NCBI RefSeq assembly: GCF_010183535.1
Contig: NC_071330.1
Location: forward strand, 9,157,717-9,221,716
Direction of reading: 5' to 3'
Length of the DNA stretch: 64,000 nt
Source: Caenorhabditis remanei
Lineage: Eukaryota; Nematoda; Chromadorea; Rhabditida; Rhabditidae
Each line of letters begins with the position of its first letter. Position 1 is the first letter of the stretch. The notes beneath the pieces were generated by a model. The model saw only the letters and a list, made by a program, of their open reading frames with translations. It was not told the DNA's origin and did no database searches. Positions 24,109 through 35,031 of the stretch are shown piece after piece. The position numbers were made by a program, and so were the translations under genes.

Positions 24109-27100
24109 CTATCTACGATGATGATGATATTTCCTCGGATGAATGTATTCATCATTCTGCTTCGAAGATCCAGATGAAATTGTCCGTTTATCCTAAAATA
24201 ATTTCTAATTGAGTCGAGAGGTAAGTCGAAAGTTCTTTTTGATTTCTAATCTACTCACATATACCTGATCGTTCCTCTCTTCACTCATATCTTCTTCATC
24301 TTCTTCTATCATATCATCTTCAAAATCTGATTCTGATTCTGATGATTCATCTCGAACTGAAAAAATACAATGTTTAATGCATAACAGAACAAAGAAAAAC
24401 AAAAGAAAAGCGAGTACTTGATATTGAATATCCGAATAGGAAAATGGCGTGTTTAGCTATTTCACGAGACAGTTCGAACGGCCGAGCTGAAATTATAGTG
24501 GACAACACATAAAGCTGGAACAGAATAAGGCAGATGCATAAAAGTAAGTTTCTCTCGGAGAAAAAAACACACCGAGAATTCCAATTTTTTGCCCAAGCCA
24601 TCTGGCTTTTTGTACAACATCATCTTGCATTAATTTGAAACACATGGCTGAAAAAAGTTTTCAAATTTCAAATAAAGCTCGGAAAACTCACCGATAAGAG
24701 CCATTCCAAAAAGAAGATAAAGGGCACAAACAACCAGTTTCTCTTGACTTCCTTCGTCCAATGCTTGACCTGGTACTATATCTCCGAATCCAATCGTACT
24801 GAAAATAAACCAATTTGTAGTCGAAAAGCCGTTTTAGTTACCTCAAAGTGATGAAGCAATAGTAGGCTCCGTCGAATCCATTCCAGTTCTCCCACCACGC
24901 GAACAGCCAAGCTCCACCTGATATGAATGCAAAAACTATGCAGATTCCAACACTGACCGGCATTTTTTCGTGAGCTCGATGGCCCTGAAAAATGAATTCA
25001 AGTCCAATTCGACTCGAATAAAAACGAACATTTCTTCTCAAAGAGTGCAACGACATTTCATCAGATCTTTCTGATCTATCCGATCGATAACTTCTTCCAT
25101 CAATATCTCTCATTCTTCTCGAAGTACTACTATCCATACTCGGCTGTTTATGTGTCATTGAATGCATCATCATCATTTCTTTTTCTCTCAATTCTCTTGC
25201 TGAATTGTTCCTTCTCGGTGGCTTTTGAATATCTTCGTCATCAGTTAGTGACATCTGAAATCATTAACTTTTGATGAGTTGGATCATGTCCCATTTTGCA
25301 AAAAGTAATCTGAATTTTAAATCCAAAATCCAAAAAACATACGCTTGTTTCTTCTGTTTTCTCTGGATCTGATTTGACATCTTCATCTCTGGTTCTTGAA
25401 ATGATCACATTTGGAACTGCATCATCTTTCCGTTGTTTTCTGGTTACTAAATCATGGAATGCAGCAGCTGATCCACCGTATGCTTTCAGATCAACAACGC
25501 CTTCATCTGGTTGATGTTGAGCACGGACAAGGAGCCCTCCTGAAGTTTGAATATTACTATTTTCTCAAAATAAACTTCACCACTGACCTTTATATTCTCT
25601 AGCCGGACTTTCACTGACTGCATGCCTTCCTCTTCGATTTCTCTTCTCATCAGTATACAACTGTTCCATATTAATTGCTGTATTTGATTTTTGTAGATGT
25701 GTTCCTCTGAAACTTCTGAAAAATGATAGAAACAAATACGAAACTCAAAAAACTGAATCAAAAGCTTTACCTTTTCGCCTGTGGAAAATTCGGAAGTTTC
25801 GACATTGTTCCATTCGGACTTCTACTTTGAGTACTGATTTTTCGTCGACCGGGAAGTGACATTGTATCGAATCGAGGAGGTTGAGATGATGGCTGAGTAT
25901 TTGTTGTTTCGTATCTAAAATTGATTGGCTTAGACTGGAAGATTCCATCGGAATTCATAACTGACCTATTAAAACTTCGAACTGATTTTGTATCATTACT
26001 TCTCGTTCTTGATCGATTTAATGATGCGTGTCGTCGTACTGTATTATGCCTTTGAGCACTTCGAGAACTTTGAACTCTTCGAACATTCACAGCTGCATTC
26101 GGATGATAGCGAAAGCTTAGAGCCGCCCGTCGGACACGTCGTCTATTCTTTTGCCAACGACAGTAAGCACAACATAGTTTGAAATATATGTAAGTGAATA
26201 CCTGAAATGATAATTACAGAAATAATCAAGAAAAAAATAATATGTTTACCTGAGCAAGTGTCTCTGCAATATTTGCCAAACAAAGAAGCATCAATGGAAT
26301 TCCGAGAACAGAATAAAGTATTGTGAGCAGTCGACCTGTATCAGTTTTTGGGCAGATGTGACCGTATCCTGAAGTTCATTCTTGTCTTCGTAGGAATTTT
26401 AAATTCTAAACTTTTCTCTTTTCCCATAGTAAAATCTTTGTTCATTTTGTGAAATTCATTGGTCCCAAGACAATTTTCTTTTCTCATTTTTCCGTTTTCT
26501 CTCATCAATTCTCACTCAAAATGTTTCCCACTCGAACATTTTCTCAGCTCGTGTTCTTTAGAATCTCAAGGGAATTCGTGACGTATTTTGTTTTTAGAAC
26601 ATTGCTTAATCTTCCTTTTTTACAGATTCTGAGATCAAAATTATCAGAAATTGACATTTTTCTTGTTTTTCTGATGTTCAAAAAAGCTAAATATAGAAAG
26701 TTATTGGCATGCCGAAAAAGAAAAAAAAATGAGAAAGGAAGAGGAATCGGAAAAGTTCTCAAGGGAGTCACAATAAACACTCTTCTAGAAGACAAATAAG
26801 ACAGATTATGAAGAGAATAAAAGTGGAAAGAAGAGAGAGATGAAAAATGTCTCAAATTTGAATAAATGAAATCAAATATTCAAACAAATCTTGAATTTAG
26901 ACTGTCCCGGAGCAAACCTAGATGAAATCTCTCGGCACAGCTCCCGTTACAATATTCACACAATCTGCTTGTGTTAGAAAACCAGTATATTAGAATTAGA
27001 ATGGAACTTTCAGAGAATCATGAGGTTTAAGACTACTTGGCCGGAGTTCTGCTCACGGAAAGTATTGGTTTATAAAAGTTATGATTATGTGGAGCACCGA

Positions 27101-27834
27101 AAAATCAGTCTGAAGCACATCTCAACCAAATTCTATATTAACTTCAGCACCATGGTATAAAAGTAATATAATATTCTGTCAGCTTCAAAACATTAGTAAT
27201 ATCATAGAGTTTCCAGTTCCGTTCAGGATCCCACTCTATTCCGACCAGTCTATTTGTTAGAAATGACAACAAACCGATAGTTGTGAATACAGTGATTGAA
27301 TACAAAAGAGCTCCAGAGAACGTCCATTGAAATGTCGGCCGTTCTTCATCATGCTCATCGTAACCTTCAAAATTCATCGCATGAACCAAAAGCATTTCGA
27401 ATTCTTTCAATGCCCATTGTGATTCATTCTTCACTGCAGTTTCTTCAATTACACTCTTCTTATTTATGAATCTATAGATGTCATCGACCACCTGAAACTT
27501 TGAAATTATCTGTGTCCATCTAAACCCGAAACAATACCTTCAACGATGCATTTTTCACTTTTCCCTGTAATCCCAACTCGTATGGATATTCGACTGCTTG
27601 GAACATAAATGCTCCAGCAACTGCATACAGAGCCACCAGAAAACATAATCCAACATGAGTTATTGTAAATATTGTAGCCTGAAATGAAGGTAGTTTGGAT
27701 AGAATTGAGTAGTCTGAAATGCTTACTGTTCTGACAAAAGTGGTGACTTTCAGACAGAATGATCTGACTTCGTCTCTCATTTTCAATTGATAAATATCTA
27801 TTTGACTGCCATTTGGGAACGGGAGGAAACGGTT
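24109..27834 (-). CDS. Two-pore-domain potassium channel (TWK family) with a giant central loop
   Basis: K+ leak channel subunit of the plasma membrane. Fifteen minus-strand exons in phase: 27834-27727, 27678-27538, 27491-27275, 26368-26250, 26201-25966, 25914-25771, 25715-25588, 25539-25343, 25254-25030, 24984-24842, 24798-24692, 24647-24573, 24486-24418, 24356-24265 and 24192-24109 (at least 694 residues). Order: TM1 ([20 protein letters not shown]), cap, pore 1 TTIGYGHICP, TM2 ([19 protein letters not shown]), TM3 ([20 protein letters not shown]), pore 2 [12 protein letters not shown]4. The TM2-TM3 loop is about 280 residues, Ser/Arg-rich, instead of a few tens. The tail is acidic, then His/Arg-rich. 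The start codon is not certain: an upstream ATG at 28428 (MLRRKRRRRAFPGGPWGL) could join in phase at 28375 through a weak donor. Confidence 0.9.
26369..27274 (-). other. 906-nt intron inside the pore-1 codon of the K2P gene
   Basis: Phase-1 intron splitting the first glycine codon of the first selectivity filter (ATC G / GA TAC GGT). It is much longer than the other introns of this gene. AT-rich; no coding exon seen. Confidence 0.7.
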
Positions 27835-29638
27835 CTGAAAGCAGAAATAGTTGGAGGAAAGTGAATGACTTAGAAGGTATTTTAACAAACAAAATGATGA
27901 TGATGTTCGAATTTTGATTAGACTTCAGATGAGATTCAAATGAATCTGAATCCTAAATTATGAACGAGGGAAAGAAATATACATTTCAAGACTTTAAAAC
28001 TGTACCTAAACATTTTGAGAAGAGTTCTGAACATCACTACTATACTGATCGGTTTCAAAGATTTGAAAAAACAAGAGGAAAGAAGCTAAAAGTTGAAAAA
28101 GAGAGGGTAACAAAGAGTATATGGAAGAAAAATAGAGAGGAGAGCTAGGCAATGGGAAGACATTTGCGTGTATCCGTTTGTGTTGTGGTTTATCTTTGGC
28201 AGAGAAAAAGTTGGTATAAAGAAAGTAACATAGAGGGAGAAAGAGATAGAGAGAGCATGTTTAGGCTCCCGCCGGATTGATAGACGACAACAAGAAGGAG
28301 GAAAAGAAGGCGTTGTTGGTAGAAGAATAAGAAGACGTCGGGACTCAAAAGTGCCTCTTCGAAACGACACCAACAAGTCCCCAAGGGCCGCCCGGAAATG
28401 CGCGACGACGACGTTTCCTTCTTAGCATCGTTGACTTGGTCAGTCGCTCAGAATTCGGATTTGTTGTAGAAGAAAGGGATGAGAATTTAGAGGAATTTGA
28501 AACAAATGAAACTCCCAAAAATATAAAGATCGAGAACAGAAGTTTTGGTGAGTTTGAGACTTCGGTTTAAGAAAATAGATATTTGAAGACTTGAAGAATC
28601 AGGAGAGTCAGACGATACGATCATTTGGTTCAAATATCTGGAGTTTTTTGTTGAAAATACTACCATTCTCGTTCTCCCTTTAAAAACTCATTCAGTTCAG
28701 CGGAGAACTGAAACGTCAAAAGATTTGAAGCTGCAGACAGGTGGATTCTGAGGAGTACTTCATTGCATGGCACTTTGAAAAGTGAAGAGTTTTCTACAAA
28801 GTTTAGACTGGCAGACGAGAGAGATGCTAACCATATTTATAAAAAAAGAACTGTAATTGAGACGAGGAACAAGACTAGTGAATCAGTTTTCTTGGAAATT
28901 CAGAAAAGTAAAGTATTTTCATTCTTCAATTGTCTCGATAGAGAAAATAAGAAAGAGAGAAGAAGCAACTCAATTTGAGAAGCACATGGACACGCGATTT
29001 GCACATATACAGAGAGAAAAAAGAGCGGGAGGTCAAAAGTTAAAAAGGATCGGATTGAGAAGAGAAAAAGAGAAAGTGAATCTTGTAGATGACGAAATGG
29101 AACAGTTAGTTCTTTTAGGATACCGGGATATGATGGTTTCTTGTCCGGATGTCCGATACTCCATCTTCAGAATCTGCATCAAAAATTCTGAGAGAATCGG
29201 GAGTTATATTGGATAATCGTGTGTGATGTGACAGTATTTACCTTGAATAATCAATTAAAATCCATTTTTCGGTCATTAAAAGTTTTAGAGAACACACAAG
29301 TCTTTAATACCCGTTCAGTTTTTCTGAATTCCATGTTTCTTATAAGTGATTCCTTGTTTCTGTCTCAGTTGTAGCCAATGAATGTCTCATTTCAATTCAC
29401 TTCTTCAGTTACAATCTTTCATTTTAATCGTATCTTGTCTCGGAAGGAAGAAGAAGTTCGGCGGATCGTTCAGCACTAAATCGGACCAGATAGATATCTC
29501 CGACCTCTTTTTGGAATACAAACTCTCCTCACCCACTTCTTTCCATCCAACACACATTATTTCCCTTTTTCGTTTTTGAAGTATTGATTGAATTTGGTTT
29601 TTTTTCTGAAAGCAAAAAATGAAATTTGTTTTCAGGAA
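27835..29638. promoter_or_regulatory. Upstream region of the K2P gene and of GT92 gene 1
   Basis: Divergent upstream DNA. The minus strand contains a candidate first exon (ATG at 28428, 18 codons to 28375, very basic then Gly/Pro/Trp). The rest is A/G-rich on the + strand. Short frames at 28763-29216 lack codon bias or recognisable motifs. The acceptor ttttcag at about 29629-29635 precedes the GT92 start. Confidence 0.4.
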
Positions 29639-32022
29639 ATGCAAAGGACAGTGTTACGAACACTGTCAACTTTGCAGAGAAAACTAAGAATGTGTAGTAA
29701 TCAAAGGGCAAGTACAATTGGAGATTGGGTAAGACAGTTTGATACAAACTCATGTGATTCAAATAGAATTGACTAAGTTTATTTGAGTGGAAAGAATTCA
29801 GATGGATTCTCTGTTTAAAGTGTGCTTTGAAAACAATTAGCTAGTCCAACATTCATGATGAACACTTTTCATTCTCAGGAACTATTTCAAAAATGATGAC
29901 TATATTTTATTTCACAATCAAATTGTACTCAGTAGTGAGATGAAACTTCTTTCACAAACGTTCTCTTATAAATTCTTATTTTTCTTTCAGACATTTCGAA
30001 TATCTTTAATAATTTTCGCATTTCTCTGCGGCTTTGCTTGGTATACACGAACAATTAACATGTGGGCAATGAAGAATATTGGAGATACATTTCTTCGAAA
30101 AGATATTAGTGAGTCATTCCAGCATCATATTTGAATGAGATAACTTTTGTCTCAGACACTCGTCAAATAATTCTTGGTAGTTTTTGGAGAGACGAACGGG
30201 AACAGAATGTAGATGGACGATTTGCAGTCATTCACTTTTTGGGGGATGGAAGAATTGAACATCCTCTTTATTGCTTTTCGATTCAAGCTAATAATCGGTA
30301 TTTGAGTGAGTCATTCTAATTATTTTTAGATCGTTTTGAACAATTGAACAAAAAAAAATTATGTTGTGAACTGTTGCTGTCAAATAACTGTATTTCTTTC
30401 AGTCACCAGAGCAACAGTTCAACGAATTCATCGTGGAAAACGTGCTTCATCTGACATTTGTTCGTGGGCGGGACATATTGCAGAATGTGATTTGGACGTT
30501 CATGCAATGAAAGAATTCAAGTAGGTTTTCAACTTTTCAGTTCCAAATTCTTGTTTTTTCAGAATAAGTACGACACCAAATGTTGAAGATGCGATGTTGG
30601 TTACACCAGAAGCGCCATTGAGGTATTTGATTAAGAAATTATGTTTTTACAAGAAGAGAGAATTCCAGAGAAGCACGTCACGATATGGTTGTATGCATGG
30701 CACCAATGTACATCTACACAGATTGGGAAATCCTTGTAACTGGAATCGAGTTGTGGCTTGCAATGGGAGCAACTAAAGTAGTGGTTCCTGTTCAATCAGC
30801 TTCAAGTGCCACGTATCGAATTCTTCAAGAATACGAAAGAAAAGGAATTGTTATAATCAGACATTGGCCTAAATGGCCTATTATGTCAGATACAAATCCA
30901 AATGGGTTAGTTCTTTCGAGAGGAATCGAAGAATCTCATGTCAACTGTTTGTTCTTTGTCAAACCATGGGCTGATATTGTCGTTTTCTCTGATATTGACG
31001 ATTTCCTACTTCCTTTGGATCCATCTACAGTGTCACCTGGAGACAATTTACAGATTTTGAGAGTGAGTTTTCAGAAAACCGAAAAGTTTATAGATATTTC
31101 TTTTCTAGAATCTATTTGCCGAACATCCACAAGCTGGATCACTTCTTTTCGAACATCGTGACGTCCAATTCGTTCCTCCAAATCGACAAGAAGATCAAAG
31201 TTTGGCGAATTTCAATTTCGAGTTTCTGAGAAATTCGAAAAATAAAATGAATTGTAATGTGTGGAGAATGAAAACTCGTGTCGTTGTTAATGCGAGTGCG
31301 TAATTTTCAATAGGAAATATAATTAAAAAAAAGGAACACTATTTAAACTTAACAAAAAATTTCAGGTCGCGTGGATAGTGTAAATATGCATGAAACAGGA
31401 ATCCATCGTTTCGGTTATGTTCAAACAAGAATTCCATGCCGTCAAGCTCATTTCTATCATCTCCGTCATTCTCATAATACTGTTCCATCTCCAACTCCAA
31501 TCAATATGTCTCCATTAGCTGATATGCTTAATAAGTGAGATATTTTTAGACATTCCTGTCAGAAATATCAACAAAAAAACTCTTGTTTCCAGACAATGGC
31601 AAACCCGAATCGAGTCATTCACAAGTTTGAAATCGGAAGTTTTGAACAAAACGAACACTGAGTATCTGGAAGATTTTGATAGATGTATGGGAGCGATTAA
31701 TGATGAACATTGGACAATGAAGGCTTGTTTTCTACAGTTCTACTGTTAGACTATTATTCTGATTCCAGGTTTCCCGATGTTTAACTCCTCACGTATGTTT
31801 CAGTCGTCTTAGAAGAGATGTTGATTGTGTAGCTGTGGCATCTGAATATGAATTCTATCGATCTGGAAAAGGCTACTTCATGAATCCAATCAACAGTAAG
31901 TACTTACTTTAAAGCCAAATCCCTACATCAGTCCAATTTCAGTTCGTGTTCAAAAATCGGAAGTCAACTGTGAATCACCCGTGCCTCCATTCACTTCTGG
32001 AAACCATTACTTTGCTCCGTGA
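29639..32022 (+). CDS. GT92 (DUF23) glycosyltransferase, gene 1
   Basis: Type II Golgi membrane protein of glycosyltransferase family 92, whose characterised worm member GALT-1 adds galactose to core fucose. 540 residues from 11 exons: 29639-29728, 29991-30108, 30156-30305, 30403-30520, 30563-30622, 30669-31062, 31109-31295, 31366-31534, 31593-31722, 31769-31895 and 31943-32022. Signal anchor: RISLIIFAFLCGFAWYT, about residues 32-50. The catalytic domain includes MVVCMAPMYIYTDWEILVTG, WLAMGATKVVVPVQ, and the DxD-type site ADIVVFSDIDDFLLP. Downstream conserved blocks are GSLLFEHRDVQFVPP, MHETGIHRFGY and AHFYHLRHS. Intron 31723-31768 must use a GC donor to keep the frame. The ATG lies three bases after a ttttcag acceptor. 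Confidence 0.9.
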
Positions 32023-32204
32023 TTTTTTATTCTCTTTCCATGATTATATTGTTGTTTTTTTTTGTCCCAGTTTAATGCAATTCACCCTTTGCAACTCAAC
32101 ACTTTTTATTAAATGAATTTTGATAGAACTGAAGAGAAAAATGAGAGGACAGAAGAGAGAAATTTCAGATAAATTTCAGATAGTTGATTGGAAAGAAGAC
32201 GTCT

Positions 32205-35031
32205 TTAAGCATCTAGCCTTCCTGGTTTGACAGGGAACGAACGACCACCGCCACGTTTTTCTGAAAAAAAGGAAATTATTATGAGTCCTGGAAGGAGAAA
32301 ATAGACAAATGACAACATAATCAAGCATACATAGGGTGAGGTTAACTGAAAAAAGTTCTGTCGAAAATTTATTTTTTGAGGATTCGTCTTTTTCTCTCGA
32401 TTCTCAGTTATGATTTTATTATGACTTGTTGAATTGATTCTAGAAATGAACTTTTTATCCGAAAGTAAGAATCTAAGTCGACATGAGTCTCTAGAAGCTC
32501 AATCATCAGTACAAATTCACTTTCGTCTTCTTGAAAATTACCATAAATTTCCTATATTTTCTGAATTCGTTAAACAGACACACACTTTCCTTTTTTTCTA
32601 AACTAAACTTTTTCTCAGAAAATCGACATGGACTTTACTAATTGACGTACAAAAATGACAATAACAACACAAAAATTGACGACAAACAGAGGGAAAACAC
32701 ACCGAAATTTGTAGTGATTGGAAGGGTAGAAGCAGTGAAGTAGAAGAAGGAAACAGAAGAAGAAGTAGAAGAAGTAAGAGAGAGAGATTCATAGTTTAGA
32801 ACACACCAAGACGATCGTCTTCTCCATTGAATGGTTGAATAACCCAGTCTTCGTCTCTCTTCTGGTTATCCAAGAATGCACGGGCTCCACCACGTTTCAT
32901 CATATCACTGAATGCTCTTCCTCCGCCGCGTTTGTCCATCATAAAAGCACGAGCTCCACCTCGTTTCTCCTCATTGAAACCTTGGAATGCTCGAGCTCCG
33001 CCACGTTTCATTTCAGTCAAAAACGCACGGGCACCGCCTCTCTTTTCATCATAGAAAGCGCGTCCACCGCCTCGTTTGAAATCATCTCCGACGTCAGAAG
33101 AGAATGCTCGAGCTCCGCCACGTTTGTGGAGCATTGCACGGGCTCCTCCACGTTTCTCGTCTTCAACTTCTTGTAACTCAGAAGTGTATTGGGCGTTGAG
33201 CACCATCACAAGTGCTGAAATATATTGGGATATTGGGATATGTTATTTCAGCTGTTTTTGAAAATGTATCATTCTAGACAGCAGTGATTTCATAATTACA
33301 TTCACTTATCGGAAAACAAGGAATCAAGAATTATTATTTTTTGTTGTAAACATCTGAAAAAACTCATGTGAAACATGTAATTGAGTCAAAAAGTGATGTA
33401 TTCTAGACTTATTTTCTTTACTCTATTCAATGGTTACAAGCAGAGTCCGTGTATTCTCCCGATCATTTCCTAATCTTATGCATGTCGTTACCGTATTCCT
33501 ACAGTACTTCAAAACGATTCACACTTTCTTGATGACTCTCAGATTGACCATTCCGTTTCTTAATATATCCTCGAAAGAACTCAAATGACACTTTCGTCTT
33601 TACAAATTCCATGATCAATGAATTCTCGTTCTTCTAAGACCCATAAAAAATGAGTTTGTTCTCTCTCTGGTTTCAAGTAAATCAGTGATGCATTTTCAGC
33701 AGAACTTCGAACATATATCTCTCTCTCTTTTCCGGTTCTAAATTCAGAAAAACAAGTTTTTGTCGGTAGGCAGGAGTAGAAAAAAAAGAGAGTGTCAATT
33801 CCAATGCGGATCTAAAATTGTTCTTTTTGCAGAATTTCTGTCATCTATTTTCAGTTGTATTGAAGGAAAAAAAAACAGATAGAAAATAGATAAATTAGTT
33901 TTTTTTTCGGAAAGTGAGTAACAGTAAAAGGAGAAAGAAGAATAAGAAGAAGCACTTTGATCAAAGATGACACTAGAAAAATAAAGAAAATGCTTGGGGG
34001 CTCAGAAGTAAAGTGCTCTTTGAAGGTCACCGAAAGGATTTCTTTGTTTTTCACTTTCACTCCTAATCTTGATCCGAAACGGAACACTTTCAAAACTTCA
34101 GACACAACTTTACGAATATGTATCCTTATATGGCTTCTTTATTCTCCTTTTGGTCCATTTGTCCTCCTTCAATTACTACAAGAAGCCGTACAAACTGCGT
34201 AAATTTTCGAAAGTTTGTTCTTCAGGTTTCCTAAAATAGAACGAATTCAATTCACTCCTTCTTCTTCAACGAATAAAAAAACGATGAAGAAGAAGTTCTT
34301 TAAATTGAATTGGTAGAGGACGACTCATTCTCCGTTTTTCCAAAAAATTGTCTTTTACTTTGTGACGTCATCACGTGACACCATCATTCTACGGTAGTAC
34401 TCACTCATTCTTTTCTTCGTGGAAACCTTCTGAATTGGCACTTCGAAAATGAGCTTTCTGGCGACCCACTTAACAGAAAGCCAATCAACTTTTGGAGGTC
34501 TCTTCTCTATGTTTTAGCTTCTTTTTTTTCTAAAAGAGTCCATCAATTTTCTTCAAAGAAAGTCTTTCGATTCTTTATTTCAGATGACGTCGTCGTCACA
34601 GAAGATCCATCAAACCAATGTGTGGTGTTTATTTTTTTTAGCTTTCTATACGGAGACACAAGGGAATTCAATGCTGTCGAATAGGGATGGTGGACCATGA
34701 TTTATATACACTCCTTTTTTGTTTTTTTACTATTTTTTCTCTAACGGATGCCGTAATAACGAATAGAAGGTGCTAAAAATAACAAGATTCGACAAAGAAG
34801 CATTCTAATCTTGAAAAAATAGTAACAGGCTGTGATTGGCTCTAACCGACGTGAATTATTGAAAATAATCTCTAAATTATTGTTGTACTGTAAATCAGTT
34901 TAGTCAAATTCTGAGGACATTCTAGACCGACTAACCCTTCACTTTCAAAAAACTCTAAAGTCCAAACAAATAAATTCCAAAAACTAACCTGCAAGTCCGA
35001 AAAATAGAACAGTGCAAAGTGAATGACGCAT
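32205..35031 (-). CDS. nlp-21: Neuropeptide-like protein precursor (GGARAF family)
   Basis: Secreted precursor, 168 residues, three exons on the minus strand: 35031-34989, 33214-32807 and 32260-32205. Signal peptide MRHSLCTVLFFGLAALVMVL is split by a 1.8-kb intron. Cleavage probably leaves a peptide beginning QYTSEL (N-terminal Gln may cyclise). KR dibasic sites then release GGARAMLH, GGARAFSSDVGDDF, GGGRAFYDE, GGARAFLTEM, GGARAFQGFNEE, GGARAFMMD, GGGRAFSDMM, GGARAFLDNQ, an acidic spacer DEDWVIQPFNGEDDRLE and finally GGGRSFPVKPGRLDA encoded by the last exon. This order and these sequences closely follow C. elegans nlp-21 as I remember it, with several substitutions. No amidation Gly precedes the KR sites, so the peptides have free C-termini. 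Confidence 0.95.
33215..34988 (-). promoter_or_regulatory. Long first intron of nlp-21
   Basis: 1774-nt intron within the signal-peptide codons. It contains a tgacgtcatcacgtgac block at about 34361-34378, which looks like overlapping CRE (TGACGTCA) and E-box (CACGTG) sites, and a gatgacgtcgtcgtca block at about 34584-34599. These could be neuronal enhancer sites; this is inference from motif shape only. No coding exon is seen. Confidence 0.45.
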
